A stretch of DNA of 64,000 nt from Bacteroidales bacterium (GCA_024400455.1 JAKSMU010000007.1:1-64000), one strand, 5' to 3'. Shown: positions 8,839 to 17,033, counted from the stretch's first letter. Made by a program: numbers and translations. Notes: a model not told the origin generated them from the letters alone.

Positions 8839-9531
8839 ATGATCTACACACAAGAAGTGCAACATCAATGTTGCGTGAAGAAAGGCGCCAACCATCCTTG
8901 CGCTCCGATTCCGGAAGAAGGCAAATGGGTCCGCGCTAAGGAAATCAAGGATATCAGTGGTTTTACTCACGGTATCGGCTGGTGCGCCCCTCAGCAGGGT
9001 GCCTGCAAACTGACCCTCAATGTGAAGGACGGCATCATCCAAGAAGCTCTCGTTGAGACACTTGGCTGCTCCGGCATGACCCATTCAGCTGCCATGGCTT
9101 CTGAAATTCTGCCTGGCAAAACCATTCTGGAAGCTCTGAATACCGACCTCGTTTGCGATGCCATCAATACCGCCATGCGCGAGATTTTCCTGCAAATCGT
9201 TTACGGTCGTTCACAGTCGGCTTTCTCAGAAGGCGGTCTCGCCATCGGTGCATCTCTCGAAGACCTCGGTAAAGGTCTCCGCAGCCAGGTTGGCACCATG
9301 TTCGGCACCTTGGAAAAAGGCCCTCGTTACCTTGAAATGACTGAAGGTTACTGCACCCGCGTTGCCCTTGATGCTAACGACGAAATCATCGGTTACGAAT
9401 TTGTCAGTCTTGGCAAGTTTATGGATTTCGTGAAGAAAGGCATTGATGCCAACGAAGCTCTGGAAAAGGCAAAAGGCACCTACGGCCGTTTCGCCGAAGC
9501 TGCTAAATATATTGACCCACGTAAAGAATAA
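8839..9531 (+). CDS. Iron-sulfur cluster assembly scaffold-like protein, GGGtGRT partner
   Basis: 230 residues. A NifU/IscU-like N-terminal scaffold region is recognisable from the Cys-bearing ETLGCSGMTHSAAMASEIL block; further Cys residues occur near the N-terminus (HQCCVKKGANHPCAP, WCAPQQGACKL). In many anaerobes this type of protein is encoded directly before a GGGtGRT protein, as here. The role as an Fe-S or other metal scaffold is inferred from family resemblance. It forms a two-gene operon with the next gene (12-base gap). Confidence 0.85.
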   Translation: MIYTQEVQHQCCVKKGANHPCAPIPEEGKWVRAKEIKDISGFTHGIGWCAPQQGACKLTLNVKDGIIQEALVETLGCSGMTHSAAMASEILPGKTILEALNTDLVCDAINTAMREIFLQIVYGRSQSAFSEGGLAIGASLEDLGKGLRSQVGTMFGTLEKGPRYLEMTEGYCTRVALDANDEIIGYEFVSLGKFMDFVKKGIDANEALEKAKGTYGRFAEAAKYIDPRKE

Positions 9532-9537
9532 GGAGGA
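9532..9537 (+). promoter_or_regulatory. Strong Shine-Dalgarno before the GGGtGRT gene
   Basis: GGAGGA follows the stop of the scaffold gene at once and lies 7 bases before the ATG at 9544. Such a full anti-SD match is rare elsewhere in this window and supports the start. Confidence 0.7.
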
Positions 9538-9543
9538 TACATC

Positions 9544-10554
9544 ATGGCAAGAAGAGAAGTAAAATTTGAAAGTCAGGAACGCCGCATGGCCAACATCCTG
9601 AAAGCTTTGAACCAGTATGGCATCAAGAGCATCGAAGAAGCCGATGAAATCTGCGAAGCCAAAGGTATCGACCCTTATAAAATGGCAGAGGAAACACAGC
9701 CTATCTGCTTCGAAAACGTGAAATGGGCTTACACTTGCGGTGCTGCCATCGCTATCAAGAAGGGCTGCAAGAATGCTGCTGATGCTGCCGAAGCCATTGG
9801 CGAAGGCCTCCAGTCGTTCTGCATCGATGGTTCCGTTGCCGACGACCGTAAGGTCGGTTTGGGCCACGGCAACCTGGCTGCCCGTTTGCTCCGCGAAGAG
9901 ACCGAATGTTTTGCATTCCTCGCTGGTCACGAAAGCTTTGCTGCTGCCGAAGGCGCCATTAAGATTGCTGAAATGGCAAACAAGGTCCGTCAGAAGCCTT
10001 TGCGTGTCATTCTGAACGGTCTTGGCAAGGATGCTGCTAAAATCATCAGCCGCATCAATGGTTTCACCTACTGCCGTACCGAATTCGACTACTACACTGG
10101 CGAAGTGAAAGTCGTTGAACGCATTCCTTATTCCAACGGCCTCCGCTCGAAGGTGAACTGCTATGGTGCCGATGATGTCCGCGAAGGCGTCGCTATCCTT
10201 TGGTTAGAAAACGTCGATGTCTCCATTACCGGCAACTCGACCAACCCGACCCGTTTCCAGCACCCTGTTGCAGGCACCTACAAGAAGGAACGCATTCAGG
10301 CTGGCAAGCCTTATTTCTCAGTGGCATCAGGTGGTGGCACAGGCCGCACCTTGCATCCTGACAACATGGCCGCTGGTCCTGCCTCATACGGTATGACCGA
10401 CACCATGGGCCGTATGCACAGCGATGCTCAGTTTGCAGGTTCTTCATCAGTCCCGGCACACGTCGAGATGATGGGCTTCCTCGGCATGGGCAACAACCCG
10501 ATGGTGGGCGCTACCGTCGCCGTTGCCGTCGCTGTTGAGCAGGCAATGAAATAA
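9544..10554 (+). CDS. GGGtGRT family protein
   Basis: 336 residues. It carries the motif that names the family (PF14057), here ASGGGTGRTLHPD at about residue 262, and a Gly/Ala-rich tail (GMGNNPMVGATVAVAVAV). Conserved Cys residues occur at ICEAKG, YTCGAA and SFCIDG. The family is strongly tied by gene order to a NifU-like scaffold, as seen upstream; its biochemical role is unknown. Start chosen after a strong Shine-Dalgarno. Confidence 0.93.
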   Translation: MARREVKFESQERRMANILKALNQYGIKSIEEADEICEAKGIDPYKMAEETQPICFENVKWAYTCGAAIAIKKGCKNAADAAEAIGEGLQSFCIDGSVADDRKVGLGHGNLAARLLREETECFAFLAGHESFAAAEGAIKIAEMANKVRQKPLRVILNGLGKDAAKIISRINGFTYCRTEFDYYTGEVKVVERIPYSNGLRSKVNCYGADDVREGVAILWLENVDVSITGNSTNPTRFQHPVAGTYKKERIQAGKPYFSVASGGGTGRTLHPDNMAAGPASYGMTDTMGRMHSDAQFAGSSSVPAHVEMMGFLGMGNNPMVGATVAVAVAVEQAMK

Positions 10555-10867
10555 AATCGGAAGATTTCATCCGCTCATTGAGCTTGTCGAAATGGCGGAT
10601 TGATAAATTTACAGATTCAAAGATTTGAGTCTGCGAATAAATGAAAAGGGGCTGACTAAAAAGTATGGTCAGCCCTTTTCATATTCGGAGGGGGATACGA
10701 GAGCAAAGTCAAATACGCGATTCTCCAGAGCGTTTTTTGACTTTTTAGTCACCCTCTTTTTGTGTGTTTGTGAAATTCGCCGAATCCGATTGTGTCATAT
10801 ATTTCTGGGTAAATGGTTGCAACTTGCTGGAAAATATATAATTTTGCAACCGAATAGAAAACTAACG
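10555..10867. other. Intergenic region with a dispersed-repeat fragment and two stem-loops
   Basis: At 10577-10595 lies CATTGAGCTTGTCGAAATG, which looks like a short dispersed intergenic repeat. A stem-loop at 10643-10680 (13 bp, one bulged G) ends in CCCTTTTC and may terminate the GGGtGRT operon. A second stem-loop at 10705-10744 (AAAGTCAAA/TTTGACTTT plus an inner CGC/GCG) is followed by a T-rich stretch. A frame open over this region from 10625 has no family resemblance. The promoter for the next gene lies at 10817-10846. Confidence 0.6.
10817..10846 (+). promoter_or_regulatory. Promoter of the DUF3791/DUF3990 cassette
   Basis: TTG at 10817-10819, a 19-base spacer and TAATTTTG at 10839-10846, 21 bases before the first ATG. 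Confidence 0.7.
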
Positions 10868-11083
10868 ATGAGCAAGTACCAGATTCCATATACCAACGCA
10901 TGTATCCGAGCTTTTGGAAGACGTTTCAAAATGACGACAAAAGATGCTTTCCAATATCTTTATCGTTTCAAGGGAATCGCTTTTCTCATCGAATTTTATG
11001 AAATAGAGCACCTGCAATCTATCGAGGATGCCGTTGACGATCTTGTGGTGTGTTGCCAAAACAATGGAGGATATTTGGCATGA
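10868..11083 (+). CDS. DUF3791 family small protein (putative antitoxin)
   Basis: 71 residues, mostly helical, with the DUF3791-like pattern KMTTKDAFQYL, FKGIAFLIEFYEIEHL and DDLVVCCQNNGG. Its stop overlaps the next start (ATGA at 11080-11083), so the two genes are translationally coupled. In Bacteroidetes such proteins are commonly encoded beside DUF3990 proteins; antitoxin function is inferred from this arrangement. The ATG at 10868 lies 21 bases after a good promoter. Confidence 0.75.
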   Translation: MSKYQIPYTNACIRAFGRRFKMTTKDAFQYLYRFKGIAFLIEFYEIEHLQSIEDAVDDLVVCCQNNGGYLA

Positions 11084-11550
11084 TTTTGTATCACGGAACA
11101 AATATGGATTTTGATGGCATAGAGCTTTCCAAATCATCTCCTTACAAGGATTTCGGAAAGGGGTTTTATTTGACTGACATCAGAAACCAAGCTGAACAAT
11201 TGGCAGAAAAAAAGGCAAAACTGTTTAAAGGTACGCCAATTGTTCAAATGTATGAGTTTGATGAAACAGTATTGCATTCTCCCGACTATAAGGTTTTGCT
11301 TTTTGAAAAGCCGACACGTGAATGGGCTGAATTCATTTACAAAAACCGAAACAGGAATTCTCATTTCCATCACGATTACGATATTGTCTTTGGACCGATT
11401 GCAAATGATGGCGTTGCCTATCTTCTCGGACGTTTCGAAGAAGGGACTTTGACCCTCGATGAATTGACAAAAGAACTTCAATTCCGCGAACTGAACAATC
11501 AGTATTTTTTTGGAACGGAGAAGGCGATTAAACTCTTGAAAAGAATATGA
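11080..11550 (+). CDS. DUF3990 family protein, probable ADP-ribosyltransferase-fold toxin
   Basis: 156 residues. The opening LYHGTN and the later DFGKGFYLTDIRNQAEQLA resemble the His and Tyr strands of ART-fold enzymes (H-Y-E type), and several acidic residues near the end could supply the Glu. Family resemblance to DUF3990 is clear; toxin or ADP-ribosyltransferase activity is inference. ATGA overlaps at both ends (11080-11083 and 11547-11550) link it to the two small flanking genes, as in a three-gene toxin-antitoxin cassette. Confidence 0.75.
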   Translation: MILYHGTNMDFDGIELSKSSPYKDFGKGFYLTDIRNQAEQLAEKKAKLFKGTPIVQMYEFDETVLHSPDYKVLLFEKPTREWAEFIYKNRNRNSHFHHDYDIVFGPIANDGVAYLLGRFEEGTLTLDELTKELQFRELNNQYFFGTEKAIKLLKRI

Positions 11551-11765
11551 GCGACAAACAAATACAGGAATATCTGTTAAACAGAATCATAGACCAACTT
11601 ACAGGATTCCTCATCGAAGACCATAATCTTGAACTGGAAGAAGCTCTGAATGTGGTTTACAATTCAAAAGTCTACCTTCTTTTGCAAATCAAGGATGCTG
11701 ATTTGGTGTCGCAAAGTCCTGCATACATATACGAACTATTGAAAAAAGAAATCGTTTTGAATTGA
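11547..11765 (+). CDS. Small conserved partner of the DUF3990 protein
   Basis: 72 residues, helical, with LEEALNVVYNSKVYLLLQ and a C-terminal SPAYIYELLKKE block. It resembles the second small protein often found after DUF3990 genes. Coupled by ATGA overlap to the DUF3990 gene. Possible second antitoxin or complex subunit; the function is not known. Confidence 0.65.
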   Translation: MSDKQIQEYLLNRIIDQLTGFLIEDHNLELEEALNVVYNSKVYLLLQIKDADLVSQSPAYIYELLKKEIVLN

Positions 11766-11778
11766 TCATCCACTTTTC

Positions 11779-11795
11779 GGACGCACGGTGCGTCC
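11779..11795. repeat. Short palindrome GGACGCAC-G-GTGCGTCC
   Basis: A perfect 8-base inverted repeat around one base, in the gap between convergent genes. It resembles other intergenic palindromes in this window (24558, 50723) and may belong to a dispersed family. Confidence 0.6.
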
Positions 11796-11806
11796 CTGCT
11801 TTCCGT

Positions 11807-12058
11807 TTAACCTTCTCCCATTCTCTCCTCCGAACCTTTTTTCACTTCGGCGCTATAATATTGGAAGAAATTGAAATTCATGACTTGCGAGATGCGCAGG
11901 AGCAAGGTACAATCCAAGGAACTCTTTCTGAAGATCTTATAAATATGGTTTCTGGTGCATGGAAGCTGTGCCGCCAACCACGAAACACTGCGCTTATCGG
12001 CCTTGAGCTGTGCCTCGATGATTTGTCCGATGTGAATGTTGTTGTCGTAGTTTTCCAT
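11807..12058 (-). CDS. Small HTH (XRE-like) DNA-binding protein, copy 1
   Basis: 83 residues, start MENYDNN at 12058. The pattern HIGQIIEAQLKADKRSVSWLAAQLPCTRNHIYKIF looks like a helix-turn-helix in which SVSWLAAQLPCTRNHIYKI covers the two helices; the tail LLLRISQVMNFNFFQYY is strongly conserved with a second copy at 17205-17453. Proteins of this form are common in Bacteroidales and are presumed regulators. No target is evident. Confidence 0.7.
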   Translation of the reverse strand: MENYDNNIHIGQIIEAQLKADKRSVSWLAAQLPCTRNHIYKIFRKSSLDCTLLLRISQVMNFNFFQYYSAEVKKGSEERMGEG

Positions 12059-12141
12059 GACCGAATTTTGCGGCAAAAATATCTGAACGAAAGCGATTTG
12101 TTGTCATCCATTTCATCCATTTTGCATATATTTGCCGAATC

Positions 12142-12705
12142 ATGTTACCGAATTTCATCATAGAGAAAATTAAGCGGCAATCGGGCTTGTCGTTCAACAA
12201 TGCCAAGGATTTTGAAGTGCTTTCCTGCGCTTTTCCTGCCGCCGACAGATTGGGCGTGAACACCTTGAAAAGGCTTTTCGGCTATGCCAAATCGCCCATT
12301 GCGCCACGCAAGGCCACCCTCGATGCCTTGGCGCATTATCTGGGCTGCGATTCTTGGGAAAGCCTCAACGGAATGGCGCCAAACGACAGCGAATGGACTG
12401 AAAAAGCCGTCTGTGCCGACGAGATAAAGGCAGGTTCTTCTATTGAGCTAGAATGGTTGCCCGACCGGAAACTGGTCTTGCTTTGCATTGGCGAAAACCG
12501 TTTCCGCGTCACGGAAAGCCTGAACGGAAAATTGCAGGCTGGTGATGAAATAACTATTTACTATTTCCGCCTCGAACATCCTTTGGATGTCAGCCACATT
12601 GTCCGTGATGGCAAGACCGTTTGCGATGCCGATGGCAATGAGCAATGCTATGTGGCAGGAAAACGTAATGGATTGAGAATGTTAAAAATACAAGATAAAA
12701 CATGA
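12142..12705 (+). CDS. HTH-like protein coupled to a Ser/Thr kinase
   Basis: 187 residues, family not named. The N-terminal half has LGVNTLKRLFGY and ATLDALAHYLGCDSWESL, a pattern seen in Bacteroidales proteins with a probable helix-turn-helix. The C-terminal half (about 90-187) is predicted beta-rich, with WLPDRKLVLLCIGENRFRVTES and a final MLKIQDK. ATGA overlap at 12702-12705 couples it to the kinase gene, so it may be a kinase substrate or regulator (inference). Confidence 0.6.
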   Translation: MLPNFIIEKIKRQSGLSFNNAKDFEVLSCAFPAADRLGVNTLKRLFGYAKSPIAPRKATLDALAHYLGCDSWESLNGMAPNDSEWTEKAVCADEIKAGSSIELEWLPDRKLVLLCIGENRFRVTESLNGKLQAGDEITIYYFRLEHPLDVSHIVRDGKTVCDADGNEQCYVAGKRNGLRMLKIQDKT

Positions 12706-13955
12706 CAGAAGATTCCGAATATACTAGCAAAGTCACGCACGATGCGGGAGAAGTGCTTTTCGATAGCGGCGGTACTTCCGACTGCTACAAACTCATTGTC
12801 GGCAACCGCGCCTATTGCATAAAGAGGCCGAAGCCCGACAAGTGCCATTCGTCGGAATATATGGCGTTGTTCCGCAAGGAATTTGAATTGGGCATTGATA
12901 TGGAACATCCCAACATCGTGCGCTATTTTGACTACGGCGACGATGAGCGTGGCCCTTTCATCCGCATGGATTTTGTGGATGGCGACAACCTGGAGCAGTT
13001 TGCCGCAAAGCACCCCGATTTCTTCAGCAAAAAGGAAAACCGTGAGCGTCTGCTTGACGAATTGCTGAGCGCCTTGGCCTATCTGCACGACAAGCAGATG
13101 CTGCATTTGGATTTGAAACCCAGCAACATTCTCATCACCAACAAAGGCTATCATGTGAAGTTGATTGATTTGGGGTTCGCATGGTCGGAGAGTTACTTGT
13201 ATGACGCAGGTTTCAGCCGCGATTACTGCGCACCCGAACAGTTGGAAAACCGCACGGATTGCATCGGACTGGCCACCGACATCTATGCCTTGGGCAAAAT
13301 CATGCAACAGTTTCATTTGGCGAAAGATGCCGTTGTGCGACACTGCCTGAAAGAAAATCCCAAAGAGCGCTTTCAGAGCGTTGAGGAATTGATAAAGGCT
13401 GTCAAACCGAAGCGGTCGTCCGTTTGGGGAGTTTTGGCTTTGGCGGTTATTGCTGGTGCTATTGCCATTCCAATCTCGATAAACAATCAAAAGACGAATG
13501 TCGTAACTGAAATTCAACACGATACGGTATATCTTATGCAATACGATACCGTTTTTGTTGCCGAAACGGCACCTCTGTTGACTTTAGATGACTCCATTGC
13601 CATGTTTAAAGAAGACTTGAAAAACGCTTTGGCACCAACATTCGGTTTTTGGTACAATACCATTAACGATATGTATGACAGCTATTCGCCAGACATGGAT
13701 TTCTATATGGATAAGGCCGTCTCGACGGGCAGGACAATGATCAAAGAGAAAATCAATGCGATAAACCCATCAAAGTCGGCTCGTGCCAAATACAACCAAG
13801 CGGGCGAAGCCATCATACGGTATTTTATGGCCGATTTCAACAAGATGAAAAAGGCCGCCGGAGAGACGAAGCAAGCCGAAACACCCAAAATATCCGAAGA
13901 TGGCGATGACTTCGACATGAAGGATTTGGAAAAACTGAAGGATATGGAATGGTAG
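12702..13955 (+). CDS. Membrane-anchored Ser/Thr protein kinase (Hanks type)
   Basis: 417 residues. The kinase domain spans about 10-230: the ATP Lys in YCIKRPKP, a catalytic loop HLDLKPSNILI (HLD in place of HRD), a metal loop DLG in place of DFG, and CAPEQLE for the APE motif. A membrane segment (about 245-263, WGVLALAVIAGAIAIPISI) separates it from an extracytoplasmic tail of about 150 residues with no PASTA repeats, ending in an acidic DDFDMKDLEKLKD stretch. Conserved Lys, Asp and Asn suggest an active kinase. The coupled upstream gene encodes the only obvious partner. Confidence 0.88.
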   Translation: MTEDSEYTSKVTHDAGEVLFDSGGTSDCYKLIVGNRAYCIKRPKPDKCHSSEYMALFRKEFELGIDMEHPNIVRYFDYGDDERGPFIRMDFVDGDNLEQFAAKHPDFFSKKENRERLLDELLSALAYLHDKQMLHLDLKPSNILITNKGYHVKLIDLGFAWSESYLYDAGFSRDYCAPEQLENRTDCIGLATDIYALGKIMQQFHLAKDAVVRHCLKENPKERFQSVEELIKAVKPKRSSVWGVLALAVIAGAIAIPISINNQKTNVVTEIQHDTVYLMQYDTVFVAETAPLLTLDDSIAMFKEDLKNALAPTFGFWYNTINDMYDSYSPDMDFYMDKAVSTGRTMIKEKINAINPSKSARAKYNQAGEAIIRYFMADFNKMKKAAGETKQAETPKISEDGDDFDMKDLEKLKDMEW

Positions 13956-13959
13956 GGAT

Positions 13960-14748
13960 TTAGTCTATGCCAAGCACATGATAGATGGAGTTGTCCAACG
14001 ATTCCATCTGCTTCAGCACATAATGTCTTTTGGCTCTTTTCTCATAGCAGGAGCCAAGTGCGGAAGAAGCCTTGAGGACATAGGAGCGCAAGACATCAGC
14101 ATCCTTTTCGCTTATGCGGCGGAACAGCCCTGAGAACGAGTTCCATGCTTCCCTGTACATACCTGTCGGAATCCCGCACAGCCTTCCGTGAATCTCTGAG
14201 AGTTCTTTCAGCCTGTTGATGTATCCTGGTTCGATTTCGTAGCCGTTCATGTAATACGAGAACAGGTATGCCTTGGCTTCAAGGGGCAAAACTTCGTAGA
14301 ACACATACCTAAGCAGGTCTTTGTCTGAAAGGTCTGACGGCATTATTTCCTGACTCATGTATTTGGCTACGGACTTGTCGCTGGCTTTGAGAGCCCTTCC
14401 ATATAACCTTTGGTTCACGCCGAATCCCTTCAGCCAGTCTTCCGCATAGTGGAAGCATTCGTGGTACAGGATTATTTTCGACGCCTTTTCGTTCGCGCTG
14501 TCCCAGTTGATTGTGATTGTCTTTTTCTTCGAGTCATAGTCGCCGAACGAATCTCCTCCTGGCTCTATTCTGTTCAATATGATGTAGCATCCGGGGACGC
14601 TGTATTTCTTCGGTTCGAATCCTTTGGACTTAAGCCTGAAATACACGTCTTTCGAATAGGTTTCAGCAAATCCGATGATTTTTTCCGACAAAGAAGGCTC
14701 GCACACCTTCTTTTCCTTGTACATTTTAATTGTTTTACATTCAGTCAT
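13960..14748 (-). CDS. HExxH-containing protein (putative zinc metallopeptidase)
   Basis: 262 residues. The motif LYHECFHYAE (His-Glu-x-x-His) at about 93-100 is the only catalytic-looking feature; later Glu residues in LPLEAKAY could be a third zinc ligand. No signal peptide, so probably cytosolic. It may belong to the broad gluzincin-like group but I cannot assign a named family. It shares strand and 70-base spacing with the next unknown gene, and ends only 4 bases from the convergent kinase gene. Confidence 0.55.
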   Translation of the reverse strand: MTECKTIKMYKEKKVCEPSLSEKIIGFAETYSKDVYFRLKSKGFEPKKYSVPGCYIILNRIEPGGDSFGDYDSKKKTITINWDSANEKASKIILYHECFHYAEDWLKGFGVNQRLYGRALKASDKSVAKYMSQEIMPSDLSDKDLLRYVFYEVLPLEAKAYLFSYYMNGYEIEPGYINRLKELSEIHGRLCGIPTGMYREAWNSFSGLFRRISEKDADVLRSYVLKASSALGSCYEKRAKRHYVLKQMESLDNSIYHVLGID

Positions 14749-14818
14749 TTATCTCTATTCTACGGTTTGTTATTTAAAGTTTTTCCATTGTCCTTCTGAG
14801 TGGATGCGGCAGTCATCG

Positions 14819-15451
14819 CTACTGTGGGTTTGCAAACGCACCGGAAGGAATCGGGTCGGCGAGATAGATCTTGCCCGTGTTCATATCCTTGACGAGCACG
14901 GTTTCTTGCCTGAAGACATCTGCGAGCATTTCGGCGAACTTGAGAAGCGACCTGCCTGAAAATCCGTTCACTTCCACGGACAGCGACTTTTCGTCGTACA
15001 CTTCCTCTTTGTCACCGACAAACTTGCCTGTGAAGGACCTTCCCACGCTGTATGCGACAATGTGTTCCGTACCTTCGCCGTTCAGGGACTTGCGGATGAT
15101 GCGTCCCTTTCTGAGCCTGTTCCCGTATGTCATGACAACCTGCTTCACCTTGTCCAAAACTGCGCTGCACGACATTTCCCCGGCGTTGACATCCATCGGC
15201 AGGACTATTACGCCTCCGCGATAGTCCAAAAACCCGTACTGTTCGCCGTGTACACTTTCATCGAGGGTGAATGAGTCCGCGTTTCTGCGGCATTCCTCGA
15301 GGTAGCCCCCACGCTGTATGTGGGAGCCGTTAGGCATTGCATGTCCTGATGGGTGGAAGCACCTGACTTCCCTCACACCGCTCATCGTTCTGATGACGAA
15401 GGAATCCAAAACCTTTTTCATGGATTCCGTTATGATATTCATTATATCCAT
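14819..15451 (-). CDS. Hypothetical protein
   Basis: 210 residues, not recognised. It has no signal peptide or membrane segment. Visible are a Gly/His-containing N-terminal part (CFHPSGHAMPNGSHIQRGGY) and a mixed alpha/beta remainder. It lies upstream of the HExxH gene on the same strand (70-base gap), so the two may be co-transcribed. Codon use resembles its neighbours. Confidence 0.55.
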   Translation of the reverse strand: MDIMNIITESMKKVLDSFVIRTMSGVREVRCFHPSGHAMPNGSHIQRGGYLEECRRNADSFTLDESVHGEQYGFLDYRGGVIVLPMDVNAGEMSCSAVLDKVKQVVMTYGNRLRKGRIIRKSLNGEGTEHIVAYSVGRSFTGKFVGDKEEVYDEKSLSVEVNGFSGRSLLKFAEMLADVFRQETVLVKDMNTGKIYLADPIPSGAFANPQ

Positions 15452-15600
15452 TTTTCTAATTATTTTTACTTACATTTCAATCATTTACCATCAATTCATT
15501 CGCAATTTGGGTTCAATAGCATATAGTTGCCTTGTTTTTATTACATTTCATTGCTTGCAGTTTTTACTGTCATTCTTTGGAAAGCAGACAGACGGCAGTC

Positions 15601-15786
15601 CTAGAAATACCGTTTCTTATGCTTCCCGCCGCGGGCGTGGTGTTTCTTGTCGCCCACCCAGTAGTACATGGAAACCTGTTTGCCGAAGGCGGCAATCTCG
15701 TCTTCACGCGATTTCTTGCGCGCCGCCTTCATGGCATCCTGTTCCACTTCTTCCTTGCTTCTGTGCTTGTGTCGTTTACGTTTCAT
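15601..15786 (-). CDS. Small basic protein coupled to RtcB
   Basis: 61 residues, start MKRKRH at 15786, overlapping the rtcB stop (ATGA, 15783-15786). Very rich in Lys, Arg and His (MKRKRHKHRSKEE, KKHHARGGKHKKRYF). It looks like a nucleic-acid-binding tail or a small ribosome-associated protein. Coupling to RtcB suggests a role with the ligase or its RNA substrate, which is inference. Confidence 0.6.
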   Translation of the reverse strand: MKRKRHKHRSKEEVEQDAMKAARKKSREDEIAAFGKQVSMYYWVGDKKHHARGGKHKKRYF

Positions 15787-17033
15787 TTCTGGTTCCTCCA
15801 AAATCTTACGTCATCCGCTGCCTTGAAATTGTAGATGGGCTTGATGACATCGACAATCTCGACTGTGTCGCTCACCAGGTCAATGATTTCGTCCATCGGC
15901 TTGTAGGCCATCGGAGCCTCGTCGATGGTCTGCTCGTTGGCGGTGGTGGTGTAGATGCCTTCCATGCTCTTCCGAAAATCCTCGAGCGAGACCTGACCAA
16001 AGGCCTTGCTGCGCGACATGATGCGGCCTGCGCCATGCGGCGCCGAGCAGTTCCAGTCGTCGTTGCCCTTGCCGATGCAGATGAGCGAGCCGTCGCGCAT
16101 GTTCATCGGGATGATGAGGCGTTCGCCAGCCATGGCCGAGACAGCGCCCTTGCGGATGATGTTGTGTTTTAAATCGATGTAGTTATGCAGGGTCTCGAAA
16201 TGCTCGCAGTCGTCCAAATGACGGCCCTTGAAGTATTTTGAGACCAGGATCTCGGCGATGGTTTCCCTGTTGAGGTGGGCGAACTGCTGGCAGATGCGCA
16301 TGTCGTGCAGGTAACGCTCAGCCCACTCACCATAGAGGAAGCACTGGTCGTCGGGCAGGTCGGTCTCTTTCCTCTCGTACTTCAAGCCTTTCAGGGCCAT
16401 CTGTATCTCGCTGCGGCGGCCTTCGCGCTTGTAGCGGGCGATGAGAGCCTCGCGATCGCGGTAATAGTCTTCCTTGCCGTGTGCCAGGTCGACGGCGATG
16501 TTCTGGTAGTACTCGCAGACCTGCTTGCCGAGGTTACGGCTGCCGGTATGGATGACGAGGATGGTCTCCCCTGCCCCATTGCGGTCGAGTTCGATGAAGT
16601 GGTTGCCGCCGCCCAAAGTGCCGATGCTCCTGATGATGCGTTTGGTGTCCTTCAGCTCGCGGTAGCAGTGCAGGTCTTCCAAAGCCTTGAAGTCGCAGGC
16701 TTTGCCATCGCGCACCATGAGTCCGCTCGGGATCTTCAGTTTTACCATGTCGTCGAAATGCGGCAGGTCAATATCGACTTTGCCAAGGTTGACGACCTCC
16801 ATGCCGCAGGAGATGTCGACGCCGACGGTGTTGGGGATGATCTTGTCATCGAAAGTGGCGGTGAAGCCGATGACGCTGCCCAGACCGGCATGGCAGTCGG
16901 GCATGATGCGCACCTTCGAGTCGCAATAGGCGGGGTTCTCCACCAGCTGCTGCAGCTGCTCCATACAGCCATCCTCAATGGTGCGGGCGTAAATCTTTGT
17001 CGTGTTGTTTTTTGTGTTGGTTAATGTGTACAT
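15783..17033 (-). CDS. rtcB: RtcB-family RNA ligase
   Basis: 416 residues. RtcB joins 2',3'-cyclic phosphate or 3'-phosphate RNA ends to 5'-OH ends using GTP and Mn2+. Seen: DCHAG, VGVDISCGM (metal-binding Cys), GGGNHFIEL, HTGSRNLG, and CSAPHGAGRIMSRSKAFG with the His expected to carry GMP. Shorter than E. coli-type RtcB, as in the RtcB2 group. A -7-like TATCTTTG (minus strand, 17135-17142) may be its promoter. It may repair cleaved tRNA, and the toxin-like cassette at 10.9 kb makes a damage-repair role attractive but unproven. Confidence 0.9.
   Translation of the reverse strand: MYTLTNTKNNTTKIYARTIEDGCMEQLQQLVENPAYCDSKVRIMPDCHAGLGSVIGFTATFDDKIIPNTVGVDISCGMEVVNLGKVDIDLPHFDDMVKLKIPSGLMVRDGKACDFKALEDLHCYRELKDTKRIIRSIGTLGGGNHFIELDRNGAGETILVIHTGSRNLGKQVCEYYQNIAVDLAHGKEDYYRDREALIARYKREGRRSEIQMALKGLKYERKETDLPDDQCFLYGEWAERYLHDMRICQQFAHLNRETIAEILVSKYFKGRHLDDCEHFETLHNYIDLKHNIIRKGAVSAMAGERLIIPMNMRDGSLICIGKGNDDWNCSAPHGAGRIMSRSKAFGQVSLEDFRKSMEGIYTTTANEQTIDEAPMAYKPMDEIIDLVSDTVEIVDVIKPIYNFKAADDVRFWRNQK

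Noticed and set aside
10625..10867. N-terminal extension of the DUF3791 frame
   Set aside because: It covers two stem-loops and the promoter at 10817-10846; the family-like region starts at 10868.
15318..16172. 284-residue plus-strand frame
   Set aside because: Mostly opposite the rtcB end and the basic gene; no motif.
16275..17024. 249-residue plus-strand frame opposite rtcB
   Set aside because: Ala/Val/Asp-rich antisense reading of a conserved enzyme gene.
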